Shown here one piece after another: positions 1 through 10,800 of a stretch of DNA of 64,000 nt. A program made the position numbers and the translations under genes. Below the pieces are notes generated by a model, which worked only from the letters and a program-made list of their open reading frames with translations, searched no databases and had not been told where the DNA came from. The stretch's first letter is position 1. Every line of letters starts with the position of its first letter. Origin of the DNA: Prevotella sp. (GTDB lineage Bacteria > Bacteroidota > Bacteroidia > Bacteroidales > Bacteroidaceae); NCBI GenBank assembly GCA_022641735.1, contig JALCDQ010000003.1, positions 124,001-188,000 on the forward strand, given 5' to 3'.

Positions 1-1
1 A

Positions 2-787
2 TGTGCTATATTCTTTACGGCGGCCTTTCTTTTCAGTATCCCCGATAAGAACATCCATGACCTTGGCATGTCGCATTCCAACATAACCGGCAGCCTCATG
101 GCCTTTGTATATTTGCTTAACTTTGCTGCAAGCACTTGGCTAGTGGCAACAGTAGCATCCTTGCTAAATGGGAAAACTATTAAAGGCAACCTATTCCGCA
201 GTGTCATGCTTACAGGCATACAACTCATACTGATGATTCTCTATATTTTCATCATCAATTTTGGCAGTTCTTTTGTGACGAGTTTCTTGATTTCTTCAAA
301 GCTGGCAACGGTGCCACATGCCATCATTGGCGGGTATGTCACCGCTCTTGTCATCCTATTGTTGCTGTTTGTTTTCTCTCTTCCTTTTGCTTTCTCAACT
401 ACAAGATACATCATTGACCATGAAACCAAACTCTCCGAGGTATTTAGTCATGGGTATAAAATGGGGTTAAGACATTGGGGATACCAGTTTACCACCTATT
501 TTCTCGCGACATTGTTGCTGATAGTTGTGACGTTTATCATCTTAATTCCCCTATTAGTTATTTCCATGGCACAGACTTTCAATCAGTTAGGAATGCTGGA
601 TGGGGATGCTAATGGTGCACCTGGATATTTCTTCTGGCTCCTTACAGCAACGTCACTTCTCACCATGTATGTAATCACTTATGTAGTTATATGGTGCTTG
701 TTCCTCTCCTATTATATATATGGGAGCATTGAAACTAAAGAGAAAAACAAAAAGGTCAAACTCAAAAAACAAGAAAATTATGAATGA
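2..787 (+). CDS. Integral membrane protein, 5' end outside window
   Basis: The frame is open from base 2 to the TGA at 785-787, so the gene enters from the left. An internal ATG at 68 exists, but the residues before it are also hydrophobic and continuous with the protein. About six hydrophobic segments are visible in the 261 residues present, with a short Lys-rich cytoplasmic-looking tail. I recognise no catalytic motif and assign no function. It ends 8 bases inside the next gene (ATGAATGA overlap at 780-787), so translation of hisB is probably coupled to it. Confidence 0.75.
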   Translation, partial: CAIFFTAAFLFSIPDKNIHDLGMSHSNITGSLMAFVYLLNFAASTWLVATVASLLNGKTIKGNLFRSVMLTGIQLILMILYIFIINFGSSFVTSFLISSKLATVPHAIIGGYVTALVILLLLFVFSLPFAFSTTRYIIDHETKLSEVFSHGYKMGLRHWGYQFTTYFLATLLLIVVTFIILIPLLVISMAQTFNQLGMLDGDANGAPGYFFWLLTATSLLTMYVITYVVIWCLFLSYYIYGSIETKEKNKKVKLKKQENYE

Positions 788-1862
788 AAAGCCCATTCGC
801 TGCCTCTTCATCGACCGTGACGGAACGCTAATTGAAGAGCCACAAGACGAACAGATAGATTCCTTTGCAAAGTTGAAATTTGTAAAGGGTGTGTTTAAAA
901 ATCTGAGTTTCATTCGTGAACATCTTGATTTTAAGTTTGTCATGGTGAGCAATCAAGATGGCTTAGGCACGGATTCTTATCCAGAAAACACCTTCTGGCC
1001 TGTCCATAATTTCATTATGCAAACTCTTGAAGGTGAAGGAATTACATTCGATGATATCCATATAGACCGCCATTGGCCTGAAGACAACTCGCCAATGCGT
1101 AAACCGGGAGTCGGTATGGTGAAGGACTATCTGAATAATCCGCAATATGATTTAACCAATAGTTACGTTATAGGCGACCGTGATTCTGATGAAGAACTGG
1201 CCCGAAATATAGGATGTAAAGCCCTTATTTTAGGTAAAGGCGGTATGACTTGGGATAAGATAGCAGAGCTTCTTTTTGCAGGTGAACGCATTGCGGAAGT
1301 TTGGCGCAAAACAAAGGAAACGGATATCTATGTTCGTCTGAATATAGATGGAACGGGCAAATGTGACATCTCAACAGGGCTTGGTTTCTTTGACCACATG
1401 CTGGAACAAATTGGCAAACATGGAATGATGGACCTGACTATCCACTGCAAAGGCGACCTGAACGTTGATGAACATCATACTATTGAAGATACGGCTTTGG
1501 CTTTAGGAGACTGTCTTCTGAAGGCTCTTGGCGATAAGCGAGGCATTGAACGCTATGGTTTCTGCCTCCCGATGGACGATTGCCTTTGCCAAGTTGCTCT
1601 CGACTTCGGTGGTCGTCCATGGCTTGTATGGGACGCAGAGTTCCATCGCGAGAAGATAGGAGAAATGCCTACGGAGATGTTTCTGCATTTCTTCAAAAGC
1701 CTAAGCGATGCTGCCAAGATGAATCTCAACATCAAAGCTGAGGGAACGAATGAACATCACAAGATTGAAGGGATATTCAAAGCACTCGCGAGAGCCCTCA
1801 AAATGGCTGTCCGAAGAGACATCTATCACTTTGAATTACCCTCTACAAAAGGCTCTTTATAG
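780..1862 (+). CDS. hisB: Bifunctional histidinol-phosphatase / imidazoleglycerol-phosphate dehydratase
   Basis: Catalyses two steps of histidine synthesis: dehydration of imidazole-glycerol phosphate (step 6) and dephosphorylation of histidinol phosphate (step 8). The N-terminal HAD phosphatase carries the DxDGT motif (D12, D14). The C-terminal IGP dehydratase, from about residue 165, has the metal-binding His clusters [14 protein letters not shown] and NEHHKIEG. The 360-residue length fits the fused enzyme. An upstream in-frame start at 720 would add a basic 20-residue tail; I prefer 780, which overlaps the preceding stop and puts the HAD motif at the usual distance. No other his gene is in the window; they may lie upstream. 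The stop codon sits inside a terminator hairpin. Confidence 0.95.
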   Translation: MNEKPIRCLFIDRDGTLIEEPQDEQIDSFAKLKFVKGVFKNLSFIREHLDFKFVMVSNQDGLGTDSYPENTFWPVHNFIMQTLEGEGITFDDIHIDRHWPEDNSPMRKPGVGMVKDYLNNPQYDLTNSYVIGDRDSDEELARNIGCKALILGKGGMTWDKIAELLFAGERIAEVWRKTKETDIYVRLNIDGTGKCDISTGLGFFDHMLEQIGKHGMMDLTIHCKGDLNVDEHHTIEDTALALGDCLLKALGDKRGIERYGFCLPMDDCLCQVALDFGGRPWLVWDAEFHREKIGEMPTEMFLHFFKSLSDAAKMNLNIKAEGTNEHHKIEGIFKALARALKMAVRRDIYHFELPSTKGSL

Positions 1863-1870
1863 AGCCTTTT
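1847..1870 (+). terminator. Rho-independent terminator containing the hisB stop
   Basis: AAAAGGCTCT, loop TTAT, AGAGCCTTTT: a perfect 10-bp stem ending in T residues. The loop and 3' arm contain the hisB stop codon (1860-1862), so the last codons are part of the hairpin. Confidence 0.75.
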
Positions 1871-1888
1871 AAATTAAGAAAGCTATAT

Positions 1889-3073
1889 ATGGAAAGATTA
1901 TGGAATAAGAATTACCTCCGATTGATGACGGCGAACTTCATGCTTTATTTCGCCTTCTATCTGCTAACCCCTTTGCTCCCTATTTATTTAAGTGAACGTT
2001 TTGGGGCAACTAATGACACAATTGGAATTCTTCTTTCAGGATATACGTTAGCAGCACTGATAATCAGGCCTTTCAGCGGTTATGTTGTTGACAGTTTTTC
2101 ACGCAAGAAAGTGCTGATGATATGCTTTCTGTTCTTCTCCATCTGCTTCTTCGGATATATCGCAGCAGGCACTCTCCTCATGTTCGGCATCGTGCGTACA
2201 CTACATGGAGCGCCATTTGGAGCTGTCACCGTAGCCAATTCTACCTGCGCTATCGACGTACTTCCGTCAAACAGAAGAAACGAAGGCATCGGCTATTATG
2301 GGCTCAGCAACAATCTCGCAATGGCCATCGCGCCCTCAATCGGCATCTATATCTACAAGATTCTCAATGATTTCACTGCTCTTTTCTGGATTGCCCTTGT
2401 CATTGCTTTCATCGGATTTTTCGCAGCCTCATCAATACAACTTCCACAAAAGGAAATTGCTAAAAACAAGGAAAAACTCTCACTCGACCGCTTTTTCCTG
2501 ACCCGGGCTTGGATGCTCGCCATCAATATAGCCTTATTTGGCTTCTGTTTCGGCGTATTAAGCAATTATCTTGCCATCTATAGCAAGCAGGAGTTGGGCA
2601 TCACAAGCGGCACTGGCACTTACTTTATGTTGCTTTCCATTGGCCTTTTTAGTTCTCGTCTGCAAGGTGCAAGATCTCTGCGGGCAGGTTTTATCACGCG
2701 CAATGCCGCCTATGGAATGATACTTTCGCTGATGGGATATATCCTCTTTGTCGCCTGTCCTAATATGATAGGATATTATGCATCGGCCCTTCTCATCGGA
2801 CTTGGCAACGGTCACATGTATCCGGGCTTTCTCAATATGTTTATCAACATTGCCCATCATAATGAAAGAGGCACTGCCAATTCCTCTATTCTCACATCGT
2901 GGGACCTCGGTTTTGGTATCGGAATCCTTGCTGGTGGCGTCATTTCCCAGTGGATGGGATATACGGCAGCCTTTTGGGTCGTAGCTATCGACAATGCTGT
3001 CGGTGTAGCCCTGTTCTTCTTGGTAACACGACGTTTCTTCCTCCGAAACAGGCTCAATCCAGATGTGAGATAA
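1889..3073 (+). CDS. MFS transporter
   Basis: 394 residues with about 12 hydrophobic segments and the MFS layout: N-terminal half, cytoplasmic loop near residue 190-205 (EIAKNKEKLS), C-terminal half. The loop after TM2 has a basic signature (DSFSRKKVL) like the family motif A. Such proteins export or import small molecules by proton coupling; the substrate cannot be read from the sequence. It starts 26 bases after the hisB stop but behind the terminator, so its transcription may be partly separate. It ends convergently with cdd, with a 22-bp repeat array between. Confidence 0.85.
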   Translation: MERLWNKNYLRLMTANFMLYFAFYLLTPLLPIYLSERFGATNDTIGILLSGYTLAALIIRPFSGYVVDSFSRKKVLMICFLFFSICFFGYIAAGTLLMFGIVRTLHGAPFGAVTVANSTCAIDVLPSNRRNEGIGYYGLSNNLAMAIAPSIGIYIYKILNDFTALFWIALVIAFIGFFAASSIQLPQKEIAKNKEKLSLDRFFLTRAWMLAINIALFGFCFGVLSNYLAIYSKQELGITSGTGTYFMLLSIGLFSSRLQGARSLRAGFITRNAAYGMILSLMGYILFVACPNMIGYYASALLIGLGNGHMYPGFLNMFINIAHHNERGTANSSILTSWDLGFGIGILAGGVISQWMGYTAAFWVVAIDNAVGVALFFLVTRRFFLRNRLNPDVR

Positions 3074-3083
3074 TTCCTGGAAT

Positions 3084-3171
3084 GTAAACAACGGTCTTTT
3101 ACCGTGTAAATAATAGCCTTTTACGATGTAAACAACGATTGTTTACCTTGTAAAAAGCTATCTTTTACAAT
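3084..3171. repeat. 22-bp-period intergenic array A (4 units)
   Basis: Four contiguous 22-bp units at 3084, 3106, 3128 and 3150, each GTAAA-N9-TTTAC-N3 (second unit GTAAATAAT...CTTTTAC). Each unit is an imperfect 19-bp palindrome plus a 3-bp spacer. Half-sites come in two flavours, GTAAAAG-type and GTAAACAA-type, freely combined. It lies between the convergent 3' ends of the MFS gene and cdd. Confidence 0.9.
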
Positions 3172-3323
3172 CCATTCAAATATACCATTTGATTCCGTTA
3201 ACTACAGATGTCCTTCTTTAGACTTATAATCCAATCATAAAAATATGATTTTCAAGTCAATATAAAGAAACATTAATGCTTTTATAACATTATATTATGC
3301 GATGAAAATAATGGTCGTGAAAA

Positions 3324-3806
3324 TCACTTGTGCATATTCTCATCCACAAAAGAAAGAGGCATCAAGTCCTTAACACTGTGCATCTGATAAACCCCATTGG
3401 TGCCATAAAGAAGGATGCGAACAGGATGTTGATAGCGGTCTTCTATCTCCAATATCACTTGTCGGCATGCTCCACAAGGAGTAACGGGTTCCCCTGTGAA
3501 TCCATTTACATTCTTTGCGGCTATAGCCAACGTATCGATGGCTTGGTCAGGATAATTTGCTTGCGCGGCAAAAATGGCCGTACGCTCGGCACAAAGTCCT
3601 GACGGGAAAGCGGCATTCTCTTGATTTGCCCCCATGATAATGCGCCCATCGGCAAGACGCAAGGCTGCTCCAACATTAAAATGGCTGTATTTAGCATAGG
3701 AATTTGCTGTTGCCTTCTTGGCTACAGTTACAAGTTCCAGGTCTTCTTTGCTTAATTCTTCCAGTTGAAAGAACTGGATTTTAATCTCAATATTAATTTC
3801 TTTCAT
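3324..3806 (-). CDS. cdd: Cytidine deaminase
   Basis: Zn-dependent hydrolytic deamination of cytidine/deoxycytidine to uridine/deoxyuridine in pyrimidine salvage, cytosolic. The zinc site is visible: C72-A-E74 (ligand and catalytic Glu) and P-C111-G-A-C114-R-Q. 160 residues is slightly longer than the usual 130-140 because of an N-terminal extension. It lies 38 bases behind the beta-helix lipoprotein gene on the same strand and may share its transcript. Confidence 0.95.
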   Translation of the reverse strand: MKEINIEIKIQFFQLEELSKEDLELVTVAKKATANSYAKYSHFNVGAALRLADGRIIMGANQENAAFPSGLCAERTAIFAAQANYPDQAIDTLAIAAKNVNGFTGEPVTPCGACRQVILEIEDRYQHPVRILLYGTNGVYQMHSVKDLMPLSFVDENMHK

Positions 3807-3844
3807 ATCTCAGATTTTTAGTTATCACGTTCTATAAAAACGCC

Positions 3845-5257
3845 TTATTTCTTCCATTCATAAGCCCCAACATCGGGCTTATCATCTCTCTTCAAGCCAT
3901 TTCTATCAAGAGGAAGGGCCGTCGAAGTGTTTGCCCTTCCGATAGCAGGCGAAATGCTGTCTAAGCGGAAGTCGTAACGCAGGTTTTCGATGTCTATCTT
4001 TCGGAAGTGCTTCTTTCCCGTTTTGGCGGTATCTTCAGGGTTTTCAAAGAGCACGCGCGTAAAGTGGAGGCTGTCATCAGTCGTTATCTTGGGAGTGCGT
4101 ATGATGCAATCCTCAAACTGATAATTGAAAACATCACTCTTATCTGCCGTCATTACATCATCGGCATAACCCGTAATGAGCGTATTGCGACAAATCATAT
4201 TCTGCAAAGGAGCACTGAAATGGATTGCTGCACCCCGTTTTGAATCGAATGGATAGAATTGTGCCAACGTGCAATTATTCACGGTCACATCACCTCCGGC
4301 AATGAGCAGACAATCATTGAGGGTATTGGTTATTTGCGTGTTCTCGATAGTTGCCTTGCAATGCGTGAGACTCACGCCTGCTCCCTGACAATTATGAATG
4401 GTCGAACTCGAGAGCGTCAACTTCTCGCGCGATAAATCACACGAGTCTGCAACAATACCATTATAGGCGCTATGCAAGTCGGTGTATTCGACTATATTAT
4501 TATAAGATGTGGCATTTAAATGAATGCCTTGCCATTGACCGGACACATAATCATACGGCAAATAATCAAACATGTTGTCAAGTCGGTCACCTCTGAGGAC
4601 AACAGGACTTTGCGCTGTTCCTATAGACTTCAGCGTTCCGGAAACTGCTATGCCTGCATCATTGTGGAAATATAGCGTAGTCCCGGCAGCAAGAGTAAGC
4701 GTTGCGCCCTCATTGACCTTGATTCCGCCATAAACGACTATTGGCTTTGAAGAGCTTATCGTTGTATCATTTTTGATTACAAGGTTATTCAATCGAGTGG
4801 CATCCCATGACCATGCATTCAAGTTTACCTTCTGAGAAGCCCCACTTTCAAGATTGAATATCAAATTATCCTCTATCTTTTGAGGATTGGCTTGATTCTG
4901 CTGAGGGGTCGTAACTTCCACAAAAACGCGGATGCTATCACCTTTCCGAATCTCCACATTCTGCACTTGATAACCTAAAGTGGAACTCAGATAAGTGCCA
5001 TCCACATTCACGCGAAAGCCACTCTGATTGCCTCTTTCCAACTGAATGCTGGAGCAACGAATACCATCGTTTGTGTGATTATACACCCAAAGGGAACGAG
5101 TACTGGAAGGCACATTACTGAACACAGTATCCACTTTCACCGTATCCGTTGAAAACAAAAGCAGATTGCTCTTGGAAGTGGAGAAAGAATCATCGTCCTC
5201 ACAAGAGACCAGCAACAGAGCCGTTGCCATCAGATATAGAAGTTTACTTATTTTCAT
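3845..5257 (-). CDS. Lipoprotein with right-handed parallel beta-helix
   Basis: 470 residues with a lipoprotein signal peptide (lipobox LVSC, C19). The middle and C-terminal parts show repeated short strands of Asn/Thr/Ser/Val-rich sequence (IENTQITNTLNDCL, VNNCTLAQ), as in parallel beta-helix proteins, and the end (DKPDVGAYEW) is the typical close of such secreted Bacteroidota proteins. Probably surface-exposed or periplasmic; a polysaccharide-related role would be a guess from the fold. Oriented towards cdd. Confidence 0.75.
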   Translation of the reverse strand: MKISKLLYLMATALLLVSCEDDDSFSTSKSNLLLFSTDTVKVDTVFSNVPSSTRSLWVYNHTNDGIRCSSIQLERGNQSGFRVNVDGTYLSSTLGYQVQNVEIRKGDSIRVFVEVTTPQQNQANPQKIEDNLIFNLESGASQKVNLNAWSWDATRLNNLVIKNDTTISSSKPIVVYGGIKVNEGATLTLAAGTTLYFHNDAGIAVSGTLKSIGTAQSPVVLRGDRLDNMFDYLPYDYVSGQWQGIHLNATSYNNIVEYTDLHSAYNGIVADSCDLSREKLTLSSSTIHNCQGAGVSLTHCKATIENTQITNTLNDCLLIAGGDVTVNNCTLAQFYPFDSKRGAAIHFSAPLQNMICRNTLITGYADDVMTADKSDVFNYQFEDCIIRTPKITTDDSLHFTRVLFENPEDTAKTGKKHFRKIDIENLRYDFRLDSISPAIGRANTSTALPLDRNGLKRDDKPDVGAYEWKK

Positions 5258-5320
5258 CTTCTATGATAACGCATCGGCGTCGGAAATATTGTATTTTTGC
5301 GAGGACAGACACATCATAAG

Positions 5321-6388
5321 CTAAATCAAAGAATTATTGATTACATTCTCATTCGTTGAGACTATATGCAGGTGATAATTGTCATCAAAGGCAATTTGCA
5401 TCTCTTTTCGCGCATCCGTATCTTGCATTTTGAAAGAAAGAGCCACATGTCCCATCGTGCGACGGAGGTTGAGTTCCACGCAAGGATGCAGCTTCAACTT
5501 CCCCTTATCACTTACTATCATCATGTCAACCCCGAAAGGTCCTCGATAAGTCTCATGAAAAAGCGGTGATAAAACCTTTGCTATCTTCTGAGAAACCGCA
5601 TCTAACAATTGCGATGAAATATATTTACTGATAATGCGAAGCTTCTCATTCTCTGAAGCCAAGATGTTGCTTGAATATGCCCCATGCTCTGTATGGAAAA
5701 GAGAAAGGCCTGAATATAGAACCCCATCATCGGTAGCTTCAAATTCCATCGCAAAATCCATTACTTTCTGATAATAAGGTTCCAGCATAACACCACCCTG
5801 CTTTTGGATGACATTTGCTATCCATCCTTTGAGATGTGTAGTGATTGACTCTACATACCTGATGCCTCTTCCACTGCTGCTCCAAGGAGCTTTCAGCACA
5901 TAAGGATAGGCAAATCCACTGACTTCTTGAGGGCTTTGCAAATAGAAAGACTCCCCAATTAACCGGTCATCGACCTTCATGATTTCTGGTAACAGTTGTT
6001 TGGTTGCCCAACAACGGTTACTTAAGGTCCTAAAAGTAGCTAATTGAGCGTCAGAAGGTAACATATTACTTTCCACTCCTGCTCTGATAAGCTGGCCCTT
6101 CAAAGCCCTATCCCATCCCCATGGCGAAATCTCCATCGGTGGCAGTTGTTGAAGGTCTTCAAGGGTGACAAACACCACCTCTTTAATGTATTGCTTGAAA
6201 TGACGGACACTATTGAGGGCTGCTTCCACATCATCCACAAGCACGAAATCACCATCCTCTGCCCAAAAGGCAGGGAGAAAGCCAAGGTCTTCCCTCATTT
6301 TGCGTCCTGCATGCGGAGCTGTGAAGTTAGCTAGATCAGAAGCCAAGGCTATGTCATGCTCAGGATTGAAGATATGTAAATGCATCAT
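5321..6388 (-). CDS. ATP-grasp-like protein of unknown substrate
   Basis: The open frame extends to 6607, but the first 73 codons run over a TATCTTTG promoter and the divergent gene, so I choose the ATG at 6388 (or the adjacent one at 6385); 355 residues. The segment YVLKAPWSSSGRGIRYV looks like the ATP-grasp nucleotide-binding Lys strand and Gly-rich loop, and VELNLRRTMGHVAL near the C-terminus looks like the metal-binding E-x-N region. ATP-grasp enzymes ligate carboxylates to amines via acyl phosphates. The substrate is not recognisable. Divergent from the AAA ATPase at 6553. Confidence 0.65.
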   Translation of the reverse strand: MMHLHIFNPEHDIALASDLANFTAPHAGRKMREDLGFLPAFWAEDGDFVLVDDVEAALNSVRHFKQYIKEVVFVTLEDLQQLPPMEISPWGWDRALKGQLIRAGVESNMLPSDAQLATFRTLSNRCWATKQLLPEIMKVDDRLIGESFYLQSPQEVSGFAYPYVLKAPWSSSGRGIRYVESITTHLKGWIANVIQKQGGVMLEPYYQKVMDFAMEFEATDDGVLYSGLSLFHTEHGAYSSNILASENEKLRIISKYISSQLLDAVSQKIAKVLSPLFHETYRGPFGVDMMIVSDKGKLKLHPCVELNLRRTMGHVALSFKMQDTDARKEMQIAFDDNYHLHIVSTNENVINNSLI

Positions 6389-6406
6389 CAATATTTCTTT
6401 TGATTG

Positions 6407-6414
6407 CAAAGATA
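6407..6414 (-). promoter_or_regulatory. Promoter -7 box of ATP-grasp gene
   Basis: On the minus strand TATCTTTG, matching the Bacteroidota -7 consensus TAnnTTTG, 18 bases before the ATG at 6388. No good -33 TTTG at ideal spacing. Confidence 0.55.
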
Positions 6415-6485
6415 CAAAGAAATCTTTCTCATCGCACAAGCTATGTACAAAAAAACTAAAAAACCAAAGATTTTGTAATATAGAC

Positions 6486-6516
6486 TTTGCAAATTGCAAA
6501 ATTAATATTATCTTTG
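6486..6516 (+). promoter_or_regulatory. Promoter of AAA ATPase gene
   Basis: TTTG at 6486-6489, 19 bases, TATCTTTG at 6509-6516: full Bacteroidota sigma-A-type promoter. The start would be near 6520, which excludes the TTG at 6529 as a likely start and favours the ATG at 6553. Confidence 0.75.
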
Positions 6517-6552
6517 CACATAATATAATTGTTATATCAACCCAATCACAAT

Positions 6553-7743
6553 ATGGAGGAAGCTTTTTTTCGCACTCACGCCTATCTTGTGGAGCATTCA
6601 AATGCACCAGTACGTCGCACGCTCATGGATGAGATTGACTGGAATGACCGTTTGATTGGTATCAAAGGAACACGAGGTGTAGGAAAGACTACTTTTCTTC
6701 TGCAATACGCTAAAGAGAACTTCAGTCCCACAGATAGAGAATGCCTCTATGTGAATATGAATAACTTCTACTTTCAGGGACATGGCATCGCTGACTTTGC
6801 CGCTGACTTCGTGAAAGATGGCGGAAGGGTCTTGCTTATCGACCAAGTATTCAAGCAGCCTAATTGGAGCAAAGAACTCAGAAAGTGTTATGATAATTAT
6901 CCGGAATTGAAAATCGTATTCACAGGTTCGAGTGTGATGAGATTGAAAGAAGAGAATCCGGAACTTAACGGTATCGTGAAAAGCTATAATCTCAGAGGGT
7001 TCTCTTTCCGCGAATATATCAACCTGCAAGCCGGATGTGACTTCAGAGCTTATACTCTTGATGAGATTATTCATGACCATGAGCATATCATCAAGCAGAT
7101 ACTTCCCACCGTAAGTCCCATGAAATACTTCCATGACTATATCCACCATGGCTTCTATCCCTTCTTTTTAGAGCATCGGAACTTCTCGGAGAACTTGCTT
7201 AAGACAATGAATATGATGACGGAAGTGGATATTCTGCTCATCAAACAGATAGAACTGAAATACCTGACAAAGATTAAGAAGTTGTTCTATCTTTTGGCTG
7301 TTGATGGTCCTAAGGCACCGAATATCAGCAATTTAGCACATGAGATTCAAACAAGTCGTGCTACCGTGATGAACTATATCAAATATCTTGCTGATGCAAG
7401 GCTTATCAATATCATTTATCCTGTTGGAGAAGAATTCCCCAAAAAACCGACGAAAGTGATGCTTCACAACTCTAACCTTCTATACGCCATTTATCCAATA
7501 CAGGCTAATGAGCAGGATTTGATGGAGACTTTCTTTGTAAACTCCTTATGGAAAGACCATTTGGTAAATCAAGCAGGACAAGAACACTACTTCATTGTCG
7601 ATGGAGAAAAGAAATTCCGCATCTGTGATGCACAAAGCGAACATAAAGTGAGATATAATCCTGACATTATCTATGCAAGGTATAACACCGAAATAGGTAA
7701 AGACAACAGAATACCACTGTGGCTATTAGGATTTCTCTATTAG
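6553..7743 (+). CDS. AAA family ATP-binding protein (AAA_14/DUF4143 type)
   Basis: 396 residues. Walker A is GTRGVGKTT (39-47), Walker B RVLLIDQVF, followed by a sensor-like FTGSSVMRL. The C-terminal half has a winged-helix-like segment (IQTSRATVMNYIKYLADARLI) and the layout of the AAA_14 plus DUF4143 family, numerous in Bacteroidota and without an established cellular role. The in-frame TTG at 6529 lies at the predicted transcription start, so 6553 is chosen. It ends 63 bases before the pyruvate oxidoreductase gene. Confidence 0.8.
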   Translation: MEEAFFRTHAYLVEHSNAPVRRTLMDEIDWNDRLIGIKGTRGVGKTTFLLQYAKENFSPTDRECLYVNMNNFYFQGHGIADFAADFVKDGGRVLLIDQVFKQPNWSKELRKCYDNYPELKIVFTGSSVMRLKEENPELNGIVKSYNLRGFSFREYINLQAGCDFRAYTLDEIIHDHEHIIKQILPTVSPMKYFHDYIHHGFYPFFLEHRNFSENLLKTMNMMTEVDILLIKQIELKYLTKIKKLFYLLAVDGPKAPNISNLAHEIQTSRATVMNYIKYLADARLINIIYPVGEEFPKKPTKVMLHNSNLLYAIYPIQANEQDLMETFFVNSLWKDHLVNQAGQEHYFIVDGEKKFRICDAQSEHKVRYNPDIIYARYNTEIGKDNRIPLWLLGFLY

Positions 7744-7806
7744 ACTAACATAAGATTTTAATATAACTTATATAATACAATTCTATAACATTAATATTTT
7801 AACAAA

Positions 7807-10800
7807 ATGGCAAAAGAAAAAAAGTTTATCACTTGTGATGGTAACACCGCAGCTGCTCATGTAAGCTACATGTTTACAGAAGTTGCTGCCATTTATCCTA
7901 TCACTCCGTCATCTCCAATGGCAGAGCATGTTGATGAATGGGCTGCAAAAGGTCGCAAGAATCTCTTCGGTCAGACGGTTACCCTCCAGGAAATGGAATC
8001 TGAAGGTGGTGCTGCCGGTGCTTTACACGGCTCTCTCCAAGCAGGTGCTCTGACATCAACATTCACTGCTTCACAGGGATTGTTGCTGATGATTCCTAAC
8101 ATGTATAAAATAGCAGGTGAGTTGCTTCCTTGTGTATTTGATGTTTCTGCTCGTACACTGGCTTCTCATTCTCTTTGTATCTTTGGTGACCATCAAGATG
8201 TAATGGCTTGCCGCCAGACTGGTTTTGCTATGTTCTGCTCTGGTAGCGTTCAGGAAGTAATGGACCTTACAGCTGTTCCTCATTTGGCAACACTTAAGAC
8301 ATCCGTTCCTTTCATCAACTTCTTCGATGGTTTCCGTACATCTCATGAATATCACAAGATTGAGGAGATGAATATGGAAGATATCCGTCCACTCGTTGAT
8401 CCAGAAGATATTAAGAAGTTCCGTGACCGTGCACTCTCTCCTGAGCGTCCTGTAACTCGCGGTACTGCTGAGAACCCTGAGACATTCTTTACTCATCGTG
8501 AGGCTTCAAATGCTTATTATGATAAAGTTCCTGAAGTAGTAGAACATTATCTGAATAAGATCTCTGAAATCACAGGCCGTGAATATCATCTGTTTAACTA
8601 TTATGGTGCTAAAGATGCTGAGAACGTTATCGTTTTGATGGGCTCAGCAACAGAACCAGCTCGTGAGGCTATTGATTATCTTACAAAGCAAGGCAAGAAA
8701 GTCGGTATGGTAGCTGTTCACCTCTATCGTCCATTCTCTGTTGACTATTTGAAGAAAGTTCTTCCTGCTACAGTTAAGCGAATTGCCGTACTTGACCGCA
8801 CAAAGGAACCAGGTGCAGAAGGCGAGCCTCTGTATTTGGATGTGAAATCAGCACTTTATAATGATCCTCGCAAGCCTTTGATTGTCGGTGGACGTTATGG
8901 ACTTGGTTCTTCAGATACAACTCCAGCAAAGATTATCGCTGTATATAACAACCTCGAATTGCCAGAGCCAAAGAATCACTTCACTGTTGGTATCGTTGAT
9001 GATGTAACATTCACCTCACTTCCAGAGATGGAAGAAGTTCCTATGGGAGGCGAAGGCTTGTTTGAAGCTAAATTCTATGGTTTGGGTGCTGATGGTACCG
9101 TTGGTGCTAATAAGAACTCTGTCCAGATTATTGGTAATAACACCAATAAATACTGCCAGGCTTACTTCTCTTATGATTCTAAGAAATCAGGCGGTTTCAC
9201 CTGCTCTCACCTTCGCTTTGGAGATGATCCTATACACAGTGCTTACCAAGTAAATACTCCTAACTTCGTGGCTTGCCATGTACAGGCTTATCTGCAAATG
9301 TATGATGTAACACGTGGCTTGCGCAAGAATGGAACATTCCTGTTGAATACCATTTTCGATGGCGACGAACTCGTCAACTTCATTCCAAATAAGGTAAAGC
9401 GCTATTTGGCAAAGAATGATATTAAGGTATATTACATCAATGCAACTAAGATAGCTCAAGAAATTGGACTTGGAAATCGTACCAACACGATTCTGCAGAG
9501 TGCTTTCTTCCGTATTACAAAGGTTATTCCTCTTGATCTTGCCATTGATCAGATGAAGGCTTTCATTGTAAAGTCATACTCTAAGAAAGGCCAAGATGTT
9601 GTAGATTTGAACTTCGCAGCTGTTGAACGTGGCGGTGAATATAAGGAACTGGCTGTTAATCCAGCATGGGCAAATCTTACAGATAGCTCTGACAAAGAAG
9701 ATGACGCTCCAGCATTCGTTAAGGAACTTGTACGTCCTATCAATGCGCAAGCAGGTGACCTTCTGAAGGTTTCTGACTTCGTGAAGAATAACACTGTTGA
9801 TGGAACATGGGAGAATGGTACAGCTGCTTATGAGAAACGCGGTGTAGAGGCATTCGTTCCTGTATGGGATCCTGAGAATTGTGTACAATGTAACAAATGT
9901 GCATTTGTATGTCCTCACGCAGCTATCCGTCCATTTGTTCTTGATGAAAAAGAATTGGCTGGATTCGATGCTCCTACGATTGATATCCTTGCACCTAAGT
10001 CTCTCAAAGGTATGAAGTTCCGCATTGAGACCTCAGTTCTTGACTGTCTTGGTTGTGGCAACTGTACAGATGTCTGCCTTGGAAAGAAAGATAAGGAAAC
10101 AGGTGAAGTCAAGAAGGCCCTCAAGTTGGTTCCATTCAATGTTGACGCTCCTGCTATGCAGAAGGAAGCAAAGAATTGGGAATATCTTGTAAATAAGGTA
10201 GCTTCTAAGCAAGACCTCGTTGATATTATGCAAAGTCCTAAGAACAGTCAGTTTGCTACTCCTCTGTTTGAATTCTCTGGAGCATGTGCTGGTTGCGGTG
10301 AGACTCCTTACGTGAAACTCATTTCTCAGCTTTATGGTGACCGTGAGATGATTGCTAACGCTACTGGTTGTTCTTCTATCTATAGTGCTTCTATCCCATC
10401 ATCACCTTATACTAAGAATGCTAAGGGACAGGGTCCTACTTTCGATAACTCATTGTTTGAAGACTTCTGTGAATTCGGCCTCGGCATGACCCTTGGTAAC
10501 AAGAAGATGAAAGAGCGCATCACAGTATTGCTTAATGAGGCTATTGCTAAAGAAGACACCCCTGAAGACTTCAAGACAGCTGCTCAGAAGTGGATTGACA
10601 ACAAGAACGACGCGGAAGGCAGTAAAGCTGCTGCTGCAGAACTTAAACCTCTCATTGAAAAGGGAGCTGAGGCTGGATGCACAATTTGTGCTGAACTGAA
10701 AACTCTTGACCACTATCTCGTTAAGCGCAGTCAGTGGATTATCGGTGGTGATGGTGCTTCTTATGATATCGGTTACGGAGGTCTCGACCATGTATTGGCA

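Noticed and set aside
2558..3091. 177-residue minus-strand frame opposite the MFS gene
   Set aside because: Antisense shadow of a clear transporter gene; no promoter, no recognisable protein pattern.
3084..3171. CRISPR array (regular short repeats)
   Set aside because: Units are contiguous 22-bp palindromes with only 3-bp spacers, no unique spacer sequence and no cas genes; the same units occur at many loci.
5292..5299. Plus-strand TATTTTTG promoter between two minus-strand genes
   Set aside because: No -33 element and no plus-strand gene or terminator downstream; probably chance in AT-rich DNA.
6529..6552. TTG start giving an 8-residue extension of the AAA ATPase
   Set aside because: It lies at the predicted transcription start; the ATG at 6553 is better placed.
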